Of a stretch of DNA of 30,686 bases, positions 25,515-30,686 are shown one piece after another (positions within the stretch are counted from its first letter, which is position 1; every line of letters starts with the position of its first letter). The DNA lies in assembly GCA_029563035.1 (NCBI GenBank), contig JAKQTP010000077.1:1-30686 (forward strand), written 5' to 3'. Made by a program: the position numbers and the translations under genes. The notes beneath the pieces are model-generated. The model was not told the DNA's origin. It made no database searches and was given only the letters and a program-made list of their open reading frames with translations. The DNA comes from an archaeon (GTDB taxonomy: Archaea > Iainarchaeota > Iainarchaeia > CSSED10-239).

Positions 25515-27413
25515 TTAACTTTCTGAAATTGTCCAACCGTATTCGTGTAAAGTTATTTCAAGCAAAATCTTTTCCGTAGACTTTACAGGAGTTAAGTGAA
25601 TCTTTAAAACAAGAGCATTGTCATTGATTATCTCGTTTAAGTTTGTGCCTTCATCAAAATCTGTTACAACATCAATTGAAGAAAATGCTTTGTTTTCTAA
25701 ATATTCTAACTTCATAATATCAATGTTTTTCTTTATCAACGTTCTAACATCTTCATCGTTTGCTTTAAATTTTATCTGTTTTAAAAAGTTCAAAACGTTC
25801 ATAGAAAAATCACAAAGTGCAAGTCTTGTATTTATTCTGTTCAGGGCTGTATTTGTTCTCAAAGTAGTTTTTTGCCCATTAATATAAAATCCAAAATTTT
25901 CCTTTATAATAGGATTTACAACGTTTCTTCCGCCTTGAAAAATTGGCATAACAGTTTGTTCATTCCAAATTTTATCAATCCCTGTTATGTCTACAATACC
26001 ATTATCAAATCCTGCAGGAATATGATAAATTTTTGCCATTTGTAAATAATTTTTTACAACAAAATAAACAGAAGGAACATCAACGGCTTGCTTATTATCA
26101 TTATCATAAGTTATTCCATAATTAGAATAAACGGCACAATGACTTGAATTAAATCCAATCATTTCGTTTACCCAGGTTTGTATTTGTGTTTCGGATAAAT
26201 TTTTTGGTGAAGAAATTAAAAAGATACAATCTTTTCTTTTTTCTGCAATAGAAATAATTGAATTTATAAAACTATTTTCATCTGAAGAATTTGTAAAATC
26301 ATAAGCAACTAACAAAATTCTAAAAGAACCTTGTTGCAAATTATCAAACTCTTCAACAGCATTTTTTAATGCAGTTCGTAAAGCGCCTGTTTCTGTTGGA
26401 AAATTATCTTCTCCATTTTCAAGCGCAAAATTTATTGTTCCTACTTCGGGGGACAGATTATCGCTTGCATCATATTCTGCATATATTTCTTCTATTGTAT
26501 TTAAAATATCTTGAGAAAAATTTTCTCCAATTAAAGACACATTAACATAATTTTTCAATTCGCCTTCAACAAGATTAAAAAGATAATTTGAGCTTTCTGT
26601 ATTAAACAAATCTATGTTGTTAAAAGTTATTAATAAATTTTCATTAAAATAACAAGATAAGCTATAAGTATAAACGGTTGGAGAAATAGAAGCATCTTTT
26701 ACTCTTTTAAAAACAAAAGAAATTTTATTTCCCATAGATCCATCATATACAGCCTCAAAGTTCAAGTAAGTGGGAGTTTTTCCAAGCGTAAAAGTTTCAC
26801 TTCCTTTTGCCCATTCTGCTTTTTTTGTAAAAACAGTTCCTTGAACATTACTTATTAAACCATTTGCTGCAACTGCTTTTTCAATTATTATTTTGTTAGT
26901 ATCCAAAGTAATTGTCCAACCTTGAGGTACAACAATGTTTTGGATTACATCTGCTAAATCAAAATCACCAGCACTTGCACAAGTAAAAGTTGCAGTATAT
27001 GTTGTTCCTGCAAAATTCCATTTTAAATTTACTTGCTCATTTTCTGTAAAGCTTGCTTTTTCTGTGCTATCAGAAACTGTTATTTCAGCTTTTGGTTTTA
27101 CAGTTTCATTTATAAAATATAATTTTTTAGAAGCTTTTGTAGGAGAGCCAAATTTTGCTCTTTTAAAGTAAACAACCCCATTGCTTGCTAGTACTCTTTC
27201 AACAAGCAATCCTGAAAGAGGATAATCTTTTAAATTTGTTCCAATCAAAAATTTTTTTTGTGATGCAGAATTAATAAAAATAGGATCATAGCTTCCCCAA
27301 TTAGCTATCCCAACAATCCCCACAGAGCTGGAAGTATTTGTTTCGGTTTGTGGAATATATTGTGAAGAATCTTTTTCTACATAAGTCACGGATGGATAAT
27401 CTTTATAATTCAT
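25515..27413 (-). CDS. tail sheath protein, T4 gp18-like
   Basis: A 632-residue contractile sheath subunit. The N-terminus (PSVTYVEKDSSQYIPQ, SSVGIVGIANWGSYDPIFI) and the C-terminal domain (NFGFYINGQKT, RTNTALNRINTRLALCDFSMNVLNFLKQIKF, then LVLKIHLTPVKSTEKILLEIT) carry the conserved core of the family, including the 'G.yv.ng..T......l..i...R' arrangement. The length is close to T4 gp18 (659). The extra surface domains (about 90-330) are divergent, as usual. An AAAGGAG site and a late-type promoter box precede the ATG, and a terminator insulates it from the DHH gene. Confidence 0.92.
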   Translation of the reverse strand: MNYKDYPSVTYVEKDSSQYIPQTETNTSSSVGIVGIANWGSYDPIFINSASQKKFLIGTNLKDYPLSGLLVERVLASNGVVYFKRAKFGSPTKASKKLYFINETVKPKAEITVSDSTEKASFTENEQVNLKWNFAGTTYTATFTCASAGDFDLADVIQNIVVPQGWTITLDTNKIIIEKAVAANGLISNVQGTVFTKKAEWAKGSETFTLGKTPTYLNFEAVYDGSMGNKISFVFKRVKDASISPTVYTYSLSCYFNENLLITFNNIDLFNTESSNYLFNLVEGELKNYVNVSLIGENFSQDILNTIEEIYAEYDASDNLSPEVGTINFALENGEDNFPTETGALRTALKNAVEEFDNLQQGSFRILLVAYDFTNSSDENSFINSIISIAEKRKDCIFLISSPKNLSETQIQTWVNEMIGFNSSHCAVYSNYGITYDNDNKQAVDVPSVYFVVKNYLQMAKIYHIPAGFDNGIVDITGIDKIWNEQTVMPIFQGGRNVVNPIIKENFGFYINGQKTTLRTNTALNRINTRLALCDFSMNVLNFLKQIKFKANDEDVRTLIKKNIDIMKLEYLENKAFSSIDVVTDFDEGTNLNEIINDNALVLKIHLTPVKSTEKILLEITLHEYGWTISES

Positions 27414-27430
27414 TGTATATCTCCTTTTTT

Positions 27431-27446
27431 TTATTATATTAATTTT
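27431..27446 (-). promoter_or_regulatory. putative late promoter box
   Basis: The minus strand reads AAAATTAATATAATAA about 18-33 bp before the sheath ATG, between the terminator and the ribosome site. TTAATATAA is shared with other structural-gene boxes. Confidence 0.45.
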
Positions 27447-27452
27447 AAGATA

Positions 27453-27487
27453 TAAAAAAAAGAGGGATTTTGCATCCCTCTTTTTTT
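27453..27487. terminator. bidirectional intrinsic terminator
   Basis: AGAGGGAT (27461-27468) pairs with ATCCCTCT (27474-27481), with flanking A and T tracts. It ends the DHH-gene operon on the minus strand ahead of the sheath promoter. Confidence 0.9.
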
Positions 27488-27499
27488 GAAAAGATTTTT

Positions 27500-29206
27500 T
27501 TATTTTAAATGTTTTAAGAATAAATTTAAGAACAAAACTTTTAAAGAATTTACGAACTCTTCAAAAAAAACACTTTTAAGATAAACACTTGAAAAGTGTT
27601 TTCCTAAAAGCTCCAAATCTTCCCTTTTTGCAACCTTTTGAGCAAAAAATTTTATTTGTTCAATCTTGTTTTTATAAGGATTGATTTGTTTATCAATAGG
27701 ATTTAAATTTATATTTATTATTGTGCTGTGCCCGCCTGATTGTGGCACAACAATATTTGAAAAAATTTCTCTTGCTTTTTCAAATTTTTCTTGAAAAAGT
27801 TCAAGAGAAATTATTTGTTTCAATATTTTATTTCCTTCAATTTGTTTTATTATACTTTTAAAAAATTCTGTATCTATTTTTAAATAATTTTCCTCCATCT
27901 CTTTAAAAACTTGTTGCATTATGTCCAACAAGTTTTTATTTTTTTCTTCTTCGCCAGCAAAAGGCGAAGTAGAAATTTGAAAATAAAGTCCAAAATCTCT
28001 TACAACCCACCACACATTTTTGTCTAAATAAGGAAGAAATCTATTGCCCGTTGAATTAAAGGCAATAGCTGCGTGGGTGTCATTTAAAATGGCATGAGAA
28101 GGAGGCAAGGCACAATTATTTTTATCAAAATAATTATGCCTTGTTATCAAGATTTTTTTTTCAAAATCTACTTTTTTTATTAAATTTGCGGCAAAATCAA
28201 AAATCATTTCTTGATTCTGCCAATAATCTACTTTTTTTATTAAACTTTCAAAAACAAAAGGGTTCTTTTCAAAATAAAAATTTTGAAAAAAAACTTCTTC
28301 ACTTAAAAGTTTGTTAACTTTTAAGTGTTCTTTTGTTTTGTATGTATTATCTTCTACTTCAAAAGTAGAAGATATAACTTTTTCATTGTTTATAAAATTT
28401 TTTTCTATTGAAGGCACTTTTACTGTGCCTTTTTTTAAACTTTTTTTATAATTTATTTGAAGAAAAACAGGAAGGGATTTATTAAAATCCTCAACTTGCT
28501 TTTCGTCAACATTTTTTTGTAAAATTCTTTCTTGCATTTTTCTTGCTTCACAAAAGCAAGAAAAATAATATTTTATTCTTTCATAAACATTTTCTAACGT
28601 AGGATTAGAAAATGTTTCTCTTATAACCGAAGTAATAATCTTTTCGTTTTTATACTTTTCCTTAGCCAGAAGACTAAGGATTTGCGATATTTCTATCGCA
28701 ATTTTTAACTTTCTTTCAAAAGAATTTTGCGGTTCTTTTGAAAGAAAAAATTGATACTGCAGTTCATCAAAGTTATAACCTGCAGAATCAATTTTTGAAA
28801 TAATGCTAACATCTTCTTGATTTACATCTAAATCAAGAAGATGCACAACATGCTCTGCATTTGATTTAAATGCAGAGTTAATAATAAATTTATCTTGACC
28901 ATCAAAGCATTTTTTATTGCCGTGATGGTCAATCAATAAGTCAATATTTTTATATATTGACTCGTTTTGAAAAAAACTATAATCAAGAAGGACGTTTTTT
29001 CGCCCTTCTAATTTTAAATCTTTGATTTCTTCTTCTGGGGAAGGATATATCCCCAGAATTTTTAAAGAAACATAATCTATATCTATGCTTTGTAAATAAT
29101 GAAGAAAATAAATGGCGCTCATCACGCCATCCAAGTCCTCGTGGAAGAGGATTTGGAATTTTTCTTTTTTCAAATTTTCTATTTTTTCTTTTAAATTTTC
29201 TTTCAT
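27500..29206 (-). CDS. DHH/DHHA1-family phosphoesterase
   Basis: A 568-residue protein. DHH-domain motifs are in order: HEDLDG (22-27), LLDYS (73-77), LIDHH (91-95), a downstream KIDSAG (Asp140). A DHHA1-type SGGHS (490-494) is near the C-terminus. The family includes RecJ exonuclease, nano-RNases and cyclic-dinucleotide phosphodiesterases; the exact substrate cannot be read from sequence. It is large for a nano-RNase (about 320-350), with a Lys/Glu-rich helical insertion around 160-330. A role in nucleotide recycling, DNA processing or degradation of cyclic-nucleotide defence signals is possible. Its ATG overlaps the stop of the membrane-protein gene by 4 bp. The coding DNA is packed with perfect inverted repeats. 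Confidence 0.85.
   Translation of the reverse strand: MKENLKEKIENLKKEKFQILFHEDLDGVMSAIYFLHYLQSIDIDYVSLKILGIYPSPEEEIKDLKLEGRKNVLLDYSFFQNESIYKNIDLLIDHHGNKKCFDGQDKFIINSAFKSNAEHVVHLLDLDVNQEDVSIISKIDSAGYNFDELQYQFFLSKEPQNSFERKLKIAIEISQILSLLAKEKYKNEKIITSVIRETFSNPTLENVYERIKYYFSCFCEARKMQERILQKNVDEKQVEDFNKSLPVFLQINYKKSLKKGTVKVPSIEKNFINNEKVISSTFEVEDNTYKTKEHLKVNKLLSEEVFFQNFYFEKNPFVFESLIKKVDYWQNQEMIFDFAANLIKKVDFEKKILITRHNYFDKNNCALPPSHAILNDTHAAIAFNSTGNRFLPYLDKNVWWVVRDFGLYFQISTSPFAGEEEKNKNLLDIMQQVFKEMEENYLKIDTEFFKSIIKQIEGNKILKQIISLELFQEKFEKAREIFSNIVVPQSGGHSTIININLNPIDKQINPYKNKIEQIKFFAQKVAKREDLELLGKHFSSVYLKSVFFEEFVNSLKVLFLNLFLKHLK
27583..29155 (-). other. chain of perfect hairpins inside coding sequence (block 2)
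   Basis: Selected arms: 27583-27590/27594-27601; 27905-27916/27926-27937 (12 bp); 27949-27955/27963-27969; 28041-28048/28061-28068; 28106-28122/28127-28143 (16 of 17); 28266-28274/28281-28289; 28300-28311/28316-28327 (12); 28348-28359/28363-28374 (12); 28411-28417/28425-28431; 28537-28548/28554-28565 (12); 28585-28597/28605-28617 (13); 28659-28665/28674-28680; 28682-28689/28694-28701; 28710-28724/28733-28747 (15); 28810-28824/28829-28843 (15); 28853-28862/28868-28877 (10); 28895-28904/28923-28932 (10); 28939-28947/28954-28962; 29033-29040/29051-29058; 29131-29140/29146-29155. Confidence 0.9.
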
Positions 29207-29598
29207 TTTTGCCCCAAAAATTTTTTTTCGTTGGAGAACAAAACCCCTTTTTGTTCAATAATAACTTGTTCTCCATCTGCTATCATTATAGCATAAATTT
29301 TATTTTTGTCAAGTTTTTTAATATAAAAAAATTGTTTATATAAAAAAATATTATTTTTTTCATAAATAACTGTTACATAAATATTTTTTAAGTTTTTATC
29401 CGAAAGGAAATAAACTTCCTTTTCGTTTTTTGTAAAATTTATTTCAAAAACTTTTATGTGGTTTAAATTTTGTTTTTGCTTTTGCACAAAAGCAAAAACG
29501 GAAACAGTTAAACAAATAATACAAAAAACAATACAAAATAAAACCAAAAAATTTTTTTTGTTATTTTTTCGTTTTTCATAATAAAATTTTTTTTCCAT
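29203..29598 (-). CDS. hypothetical single-pass membrane protein
   Basis: A 131-residue protein. A basic N-terminus (KRKNNKK) precedes one transmembrane helix (about 17-38, FLVLFCIVFCIICLTVSVFAF). The remaining 90 residues would lie outside, with beta-like alternation and no cysteines. It has no lipobox. No family is recognised; superinfection exclusion or lysis control are possible only by analogy with small phage membrane proteins. It is coupled to the DHH gene by a 4-bp overlap and to the gene upstream by a 3-bp gap. The DNA contains a perfect 12-bp inverted repeat (29473-29484/29487-29498). Confidence 0.7.
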   Translation of the reverse strand: MEKKFYYEKRKNNKKNFLVLFCIVFCIICLTVSVFAFVQKQKQNLNHIKVFEINFTKNEKEVYFLSDKNLKNIYVTVIYEKNNIFLYKQFFYIKKLDKNKIYAIMIADGEQVIIEQKGVLFSNEKKFLGQK

Positions 29599-29601
29599 TT
29601 T

Positions 29602-30183
29602 TTATTCCTTTATTATTTTTTTCTCTTCTTCTTTTAAAGAATTCAAAAAATTTTCTTTTGAACAATTTGTAAAAAAATTAATAACATCAAAAGTTAAGTT
29701 GCTAACAACAATTTCGTCGTTAACAACAGAAAATTTTCCTCCATCTTTAAATAAAACAAAATATGTAAAAGAAAATCTACAAATTTCTTTATTTACAAAG
29801 TCTTTTACATCTTTTTCTTTATTTTCTAAATTTTCATAACTATACTTATTTATTTGATAAATAATTTCATAATCTTTTTTTGAAGAATAATGAATGATTA
29901 TTTGCAAAAACAATTTTTCTTTTGTAGTAATAATATTAAAATCAATTGGAAAAAAAATAAATTTTGTAATTTTATATGTATATTTTATTTCTGTAATTTC
30001 CGATGCAAATGCTTGTTTATACATAGCATTGCGATAAGTACATCCTTCAATAACTTTTATTAAAAATAACAACTTTTTTCTTTTACTTACTTTTAATTTT
30101 TTTAAAGAATGAAGACTTATTATATTACAAAAGTCTTCTACTATTTTTTTAATTCTAAACTGTCTTTTTAATTTTCTTTTCAT
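29602..30183 (-). CDS. hypothetical protein, first gene of the DHH operon
   Basis: A 193-residue protein with a very basic first 40 residues (MKRKLKRQFRIKK, LKKLKVSKRKK), which might bind nucleic acid. A Phe/Ile/Tyr-rich, beta-alternating remainder follows. No family is recognised. AAGGAG lies upstream of the ATG and an AAGTACTT-type promoter sits immediately before it, so the leader would be very short. It begins an operon with the membrane protein and the DHH phosphoesterase that ends at 27453-27487. Confidence 0.65.
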   Translation of the reverse strand: MKRKLKRQFRIKKIVEDFCNIISLHSLKKLKVSKRKKLLFLIKVIEGCTYRNAMYKQAFASEITEIKYTYKITKFIFFPIDFNIITTKEKLFLQIIIHYSSKKDYEIIYQINKYSYENLENKEKDVKDFVNKEICRFSFTYFVLFKDGGKFSVVNDEIVVSNLTFDVINFFTNCSKENFLNSLKEEEKKIIKE

Positions 30184-30195
30184 TTTTTTCTCCTT

Positions 30196-30209
30196 TATTT
30201 AAAGTACTT
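30196..30209 (-). promoter_or_regulatory. AAGTACTT-TAAATA promoter
   Basis: The minus strand reads AAGTACTT directly followed by TAAATA, then the AAGGAG ribosome site of the gene starting at 30183. It is the fourth site with this layout. Confidence 0.55.
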
Positions 30210-30214
30210 TTGAA

Positions 30215-30249
30215 ACAAAAAAAGCCACAAAAAATTGTGGCTTTTTTTT
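30215..30249. terminator. bidirectional intrinsic terminator
   Basis: AAAGCCACAA (30221-30230) pairs with TTGTGGCTTT (30235-30244), loop AAAA, with A and T tracts outside. In the minus direction it ends any transcript coming through the tRNA and mini-element. Confidence 0.9.
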
Positions 30250-30263
30250 AAAAATTAACAATT

Positions 30264-30380
30264 GTGAACCTCACATGACTAAAGTCACGTGCTTCTAGTA
30301 TCACTACTAGAATTTCCTGCTTCATCGTCCTCGTAACCTACTAACTCCACAGGCGTAACTTCGGATAGTTCCTACCCTAG
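30264..30380 (-). ncRNA. omega-RNA-like remnant in the mini-element
   Basis: In the minus direction 30359 to 30285 reads as 24 codons plus TGA. It starts VTPVE, like the FTPAE near the end of the TnpB at 12149-13519, and shares GAAGCAGGAA with that element's 3' region. It ends in the right-end hairpin and GGTTCA. TnpB guide RNAs are known to come from exactly this part. A transcript here would have AATTGTT and what follows (below 30264) as guide. Whether it is transcribed or bound is unknown. Confidence 0.5.
30285..30359 (-). pseudogene. 3' remnant of a tnpB gene
   Basis: The 25-codon stretch VTPVELVGYEDDEAGN..., ending in TGA inside the right-end hairpin, looks like a TnpB C-terminus. Everything upstream, including the RuvC and zinc-finger parts, is missing. 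It is not a copy of the intact tnpB in this window, because the sequence differs beyond the VTPVE/FTPAE block. Confidence 0.55.
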
Positions 30381-30441
30381 TTTTCTATTTTATATTATCG
30401 CCACTAACTCATGACTGAAGTCACGAGAGTGCGTGGCGACT

Positions 30442-30532
30442 TTACAAGTCAGCTGCTCTACCAGTTGAGCTACGCCAGCAACTTAATATTTTTAAAAAGC
30501 TAGCGAAGAGAATTGAACTCCCAACCTGCTGA
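30442..30532 (-). tRNA. circularly permuted tRNA-Thr(UGU) gene
   Basis: On the minus strand the 3' half comes first (30532 to 30498, 35 nt: TCAGC, variable AGGTT, T-arm with TTCAATT loop, acceptor CGCTAGC, T). An 18-nt linker (30497 to 30480) follows, then the 5' half (30479 to 30442, 38 nt: acceptor GCTGGCG, TA, D-arm GCTC/GAGC, anticodon arm GCTGA, loop CTTGTAA). Joined 5' half to 3' half they give a 73-nt tRNA with every stem paired: acceptor with one G-U, D 4 bp, anticodon GCTGA/TCAGC 5 bp, T-stem with two G-U. Anticodon TGT. No CCA is encoded and the discriminator is T. The break falls between loop position 38 and stem position 39. In direct order neither half has its partner, so a conventional gene is excluded. 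Functionality is unproven. Confidence 0.7.
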
Positions 30533-30552
30533 TTTCAAATCTCTTCGCTAGC
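30499..30552. repeat. 19-bp inverted repeat folding a leader onto the tRNA 3' half
   Basis: Plus-strand 30499-30517 (GCTAGCGAAGAGAATTGAA) pairs with 30534-30552, with 18 of 19 matching, around 16 nt. In the minus direction the leader is the complement of the T-loop, T-stem and acceptor strand of the 3' half, and the structure is followed by TTTTT. Confidence 0.9.
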
Positions 30553-30583
30553 GGTTTTAAAATTAAAAACAATGGAGGAAAAT

Positions 30584-30686
30584 ATGAAAATAAACAAGTT
30601 TGCAATACATTACTTATTAAATTTATGTTTTTCAAGAGATTTTATTGATAATGCGACTGTAGAGGAAATTTATTTAGCAAAAAAAT
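30584..30686 (+). CDS. partial hypothetical protein, runs off right edge
   Basis: The ATG at 30584 has GGAGG 5 bp upstream. An in-frame ATG at 30572 overlaps that site and is less likely. The visible 34 codons begin MKINKFAIHYLLNLCFSRDF and continue open to the window end. No family can be assigned. The gene is divergent from the permuted tRNA. Confidence 0.6.
   Translation, partial: MKINKFAIHYLLNLCFSRDFIDNATVEEIYLAKK

Larger units (their letters stand above)
30264..30441 (-). mobile_element. IS605-derived mini-element lacking transposase and nuclease genes
   Basis: On the minus strand the left end has an outer stem TCGCCAC/GTGGCGA (30433-30439 with 30398-30404) enclosing the hairpin CTCGTGAC/GTCATGAG (30420-30427 with 30408-30415). 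The right end has the hairpin CACGTGAC-TTTA-GTCATGTG (30272-30291) followed by AGGTTCAC. The nested left end, the TTTA-type right-end loop and the GGTTCA terminus are those of IS200/IS605 elements such as ISDra2. Between the ends are about 75 bp that translate as the tail of a TnpB. About 178 bp in all. It is a non-autonomous (PATE/MITE-like) derivative; exact ends are inferred. Confidence 0.75.

Noticed and set aside
28983..29276. 97-codon minus-strand frame across the start of the DHH gene
   Set aside because: It overlaps two well-supported coupled genes in another frame, has a basic, low-quality composition and no ribosome site.
30264..30532. Permuted group I or group II intron splitting the tRNA
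   Set aside because: I see no group I core (P7/G-binding segment) or group II domain V. Only about 50 bp lie upstream of the 3' half before the divergent gene, too little for an intron half, and the downstream flank matches an IS605 right end instead.
30498..30532. Phage attachment site (attP) carrying a tRNA 3' end
   Set aside because: No integrase is seen in the window, and the matching 5' half 18 nt away in tail-to-head order is not expected of an attP. It cannot be fully excluded.
30442..30541. Bulge-helix-bulge splice motif between leader and trailer of the permuted tRNA
   Set aside because: Extending the anticodon helix into leader and trailer gives only scattered 2-bp pairings with mismatches, not a 3-4-3 motif.
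1..30686. CRISPR array
   Set aside because: No set of short direct repeats with regular unique spacers was seen on either strand.

Overview
The window is a piece of an AT-rich genome of a contractile-tailed, T4-like bacteriophage. The diagnostic genes are a tail sheath, a tail tube, a gp6-like baseplate wedge, a gpI-like wedge protein, a gpV/gp5-like spike, a gp47/SbcD-like nuclease subunit, a T4 RNase H/FEN-like exonuclease and a gp55-like late sigma factor. TGG encodes Trp and TGA is used as a stop, so the standard bacterial code applies. The host cannot be named from this sequence. The base composition, the IS605-type elements and the tRNA-Thr sequence only suggest a low-GC bacterium.

Layout. 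Positions 1-11950 (minus strand) are tail-tip and baseplate genes: a giant adhesin/fibre-like protein running off the left edge, an unrecognised structural protein, a gpI-like protein and the spike. At 12040-13536 a tnpB-only IS200/IS605-type element sits exactly between the stop codon of an unknown gene (13542-14273) and that gene's terminator. From 14381 to 20083 (minus) come the gp6-like wedge, the late sigma factor, a small hypothetical gene, the 5'-3' exonuclease and the SbcD-like nuclease. At 20147-20891 a plus-strand S-adenosylmethionine decarboxylase gene is flanked by two paralogous Cys-rich mini-genes on the opposite strand. Next are a hub-like tail protein and a small charged protein (minus), then a plus-strand cluster (23393-24827) with a membrane-anchored lytic transglycosylase, a tiny gene and a small sigma-like protein. 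Tube and sheath (24859-27413) follow, then a DHH-family phosphoesterase with two small genes (27500-30183). The right end (30184-30583) is RNA-rich: a terminator, a roughly 180-bp IS605-derived mini-element with an omega-RNA-like core, and a tRNA-Thr(UGU) whose 3' half is encoded upstream of its 5' half. A partial plus-strand gene runs off the right edge.

Regulation. Two recurrent promoter-like motifs are visible. AAGTACTT directly abutting a TATAAT-like box lies upstream of non-structural genes. TTTAATATAAA-like boxes lie upstream of structural genes, and the gp55-like factor is the natural candidate to read them. Strong bidirectional hairpin terminators separate the transcription units.

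Most unusual signals: (1) the circularly permuted tRNA-Thr gene, with a 19-nt fold-back leader and an omega-RNA-like mini-element starting at the anticodon-loop break; (2) two non-structural gene blocks (24150-24827 and 27500-29598) whose coding sequence is packed with perfect inverted repeats of 6-18 bp, while the structural genes between them show very few; (3) the AAGTACTT promoter family; (4) the speH locus with its flanking Cys-rich paralogues.
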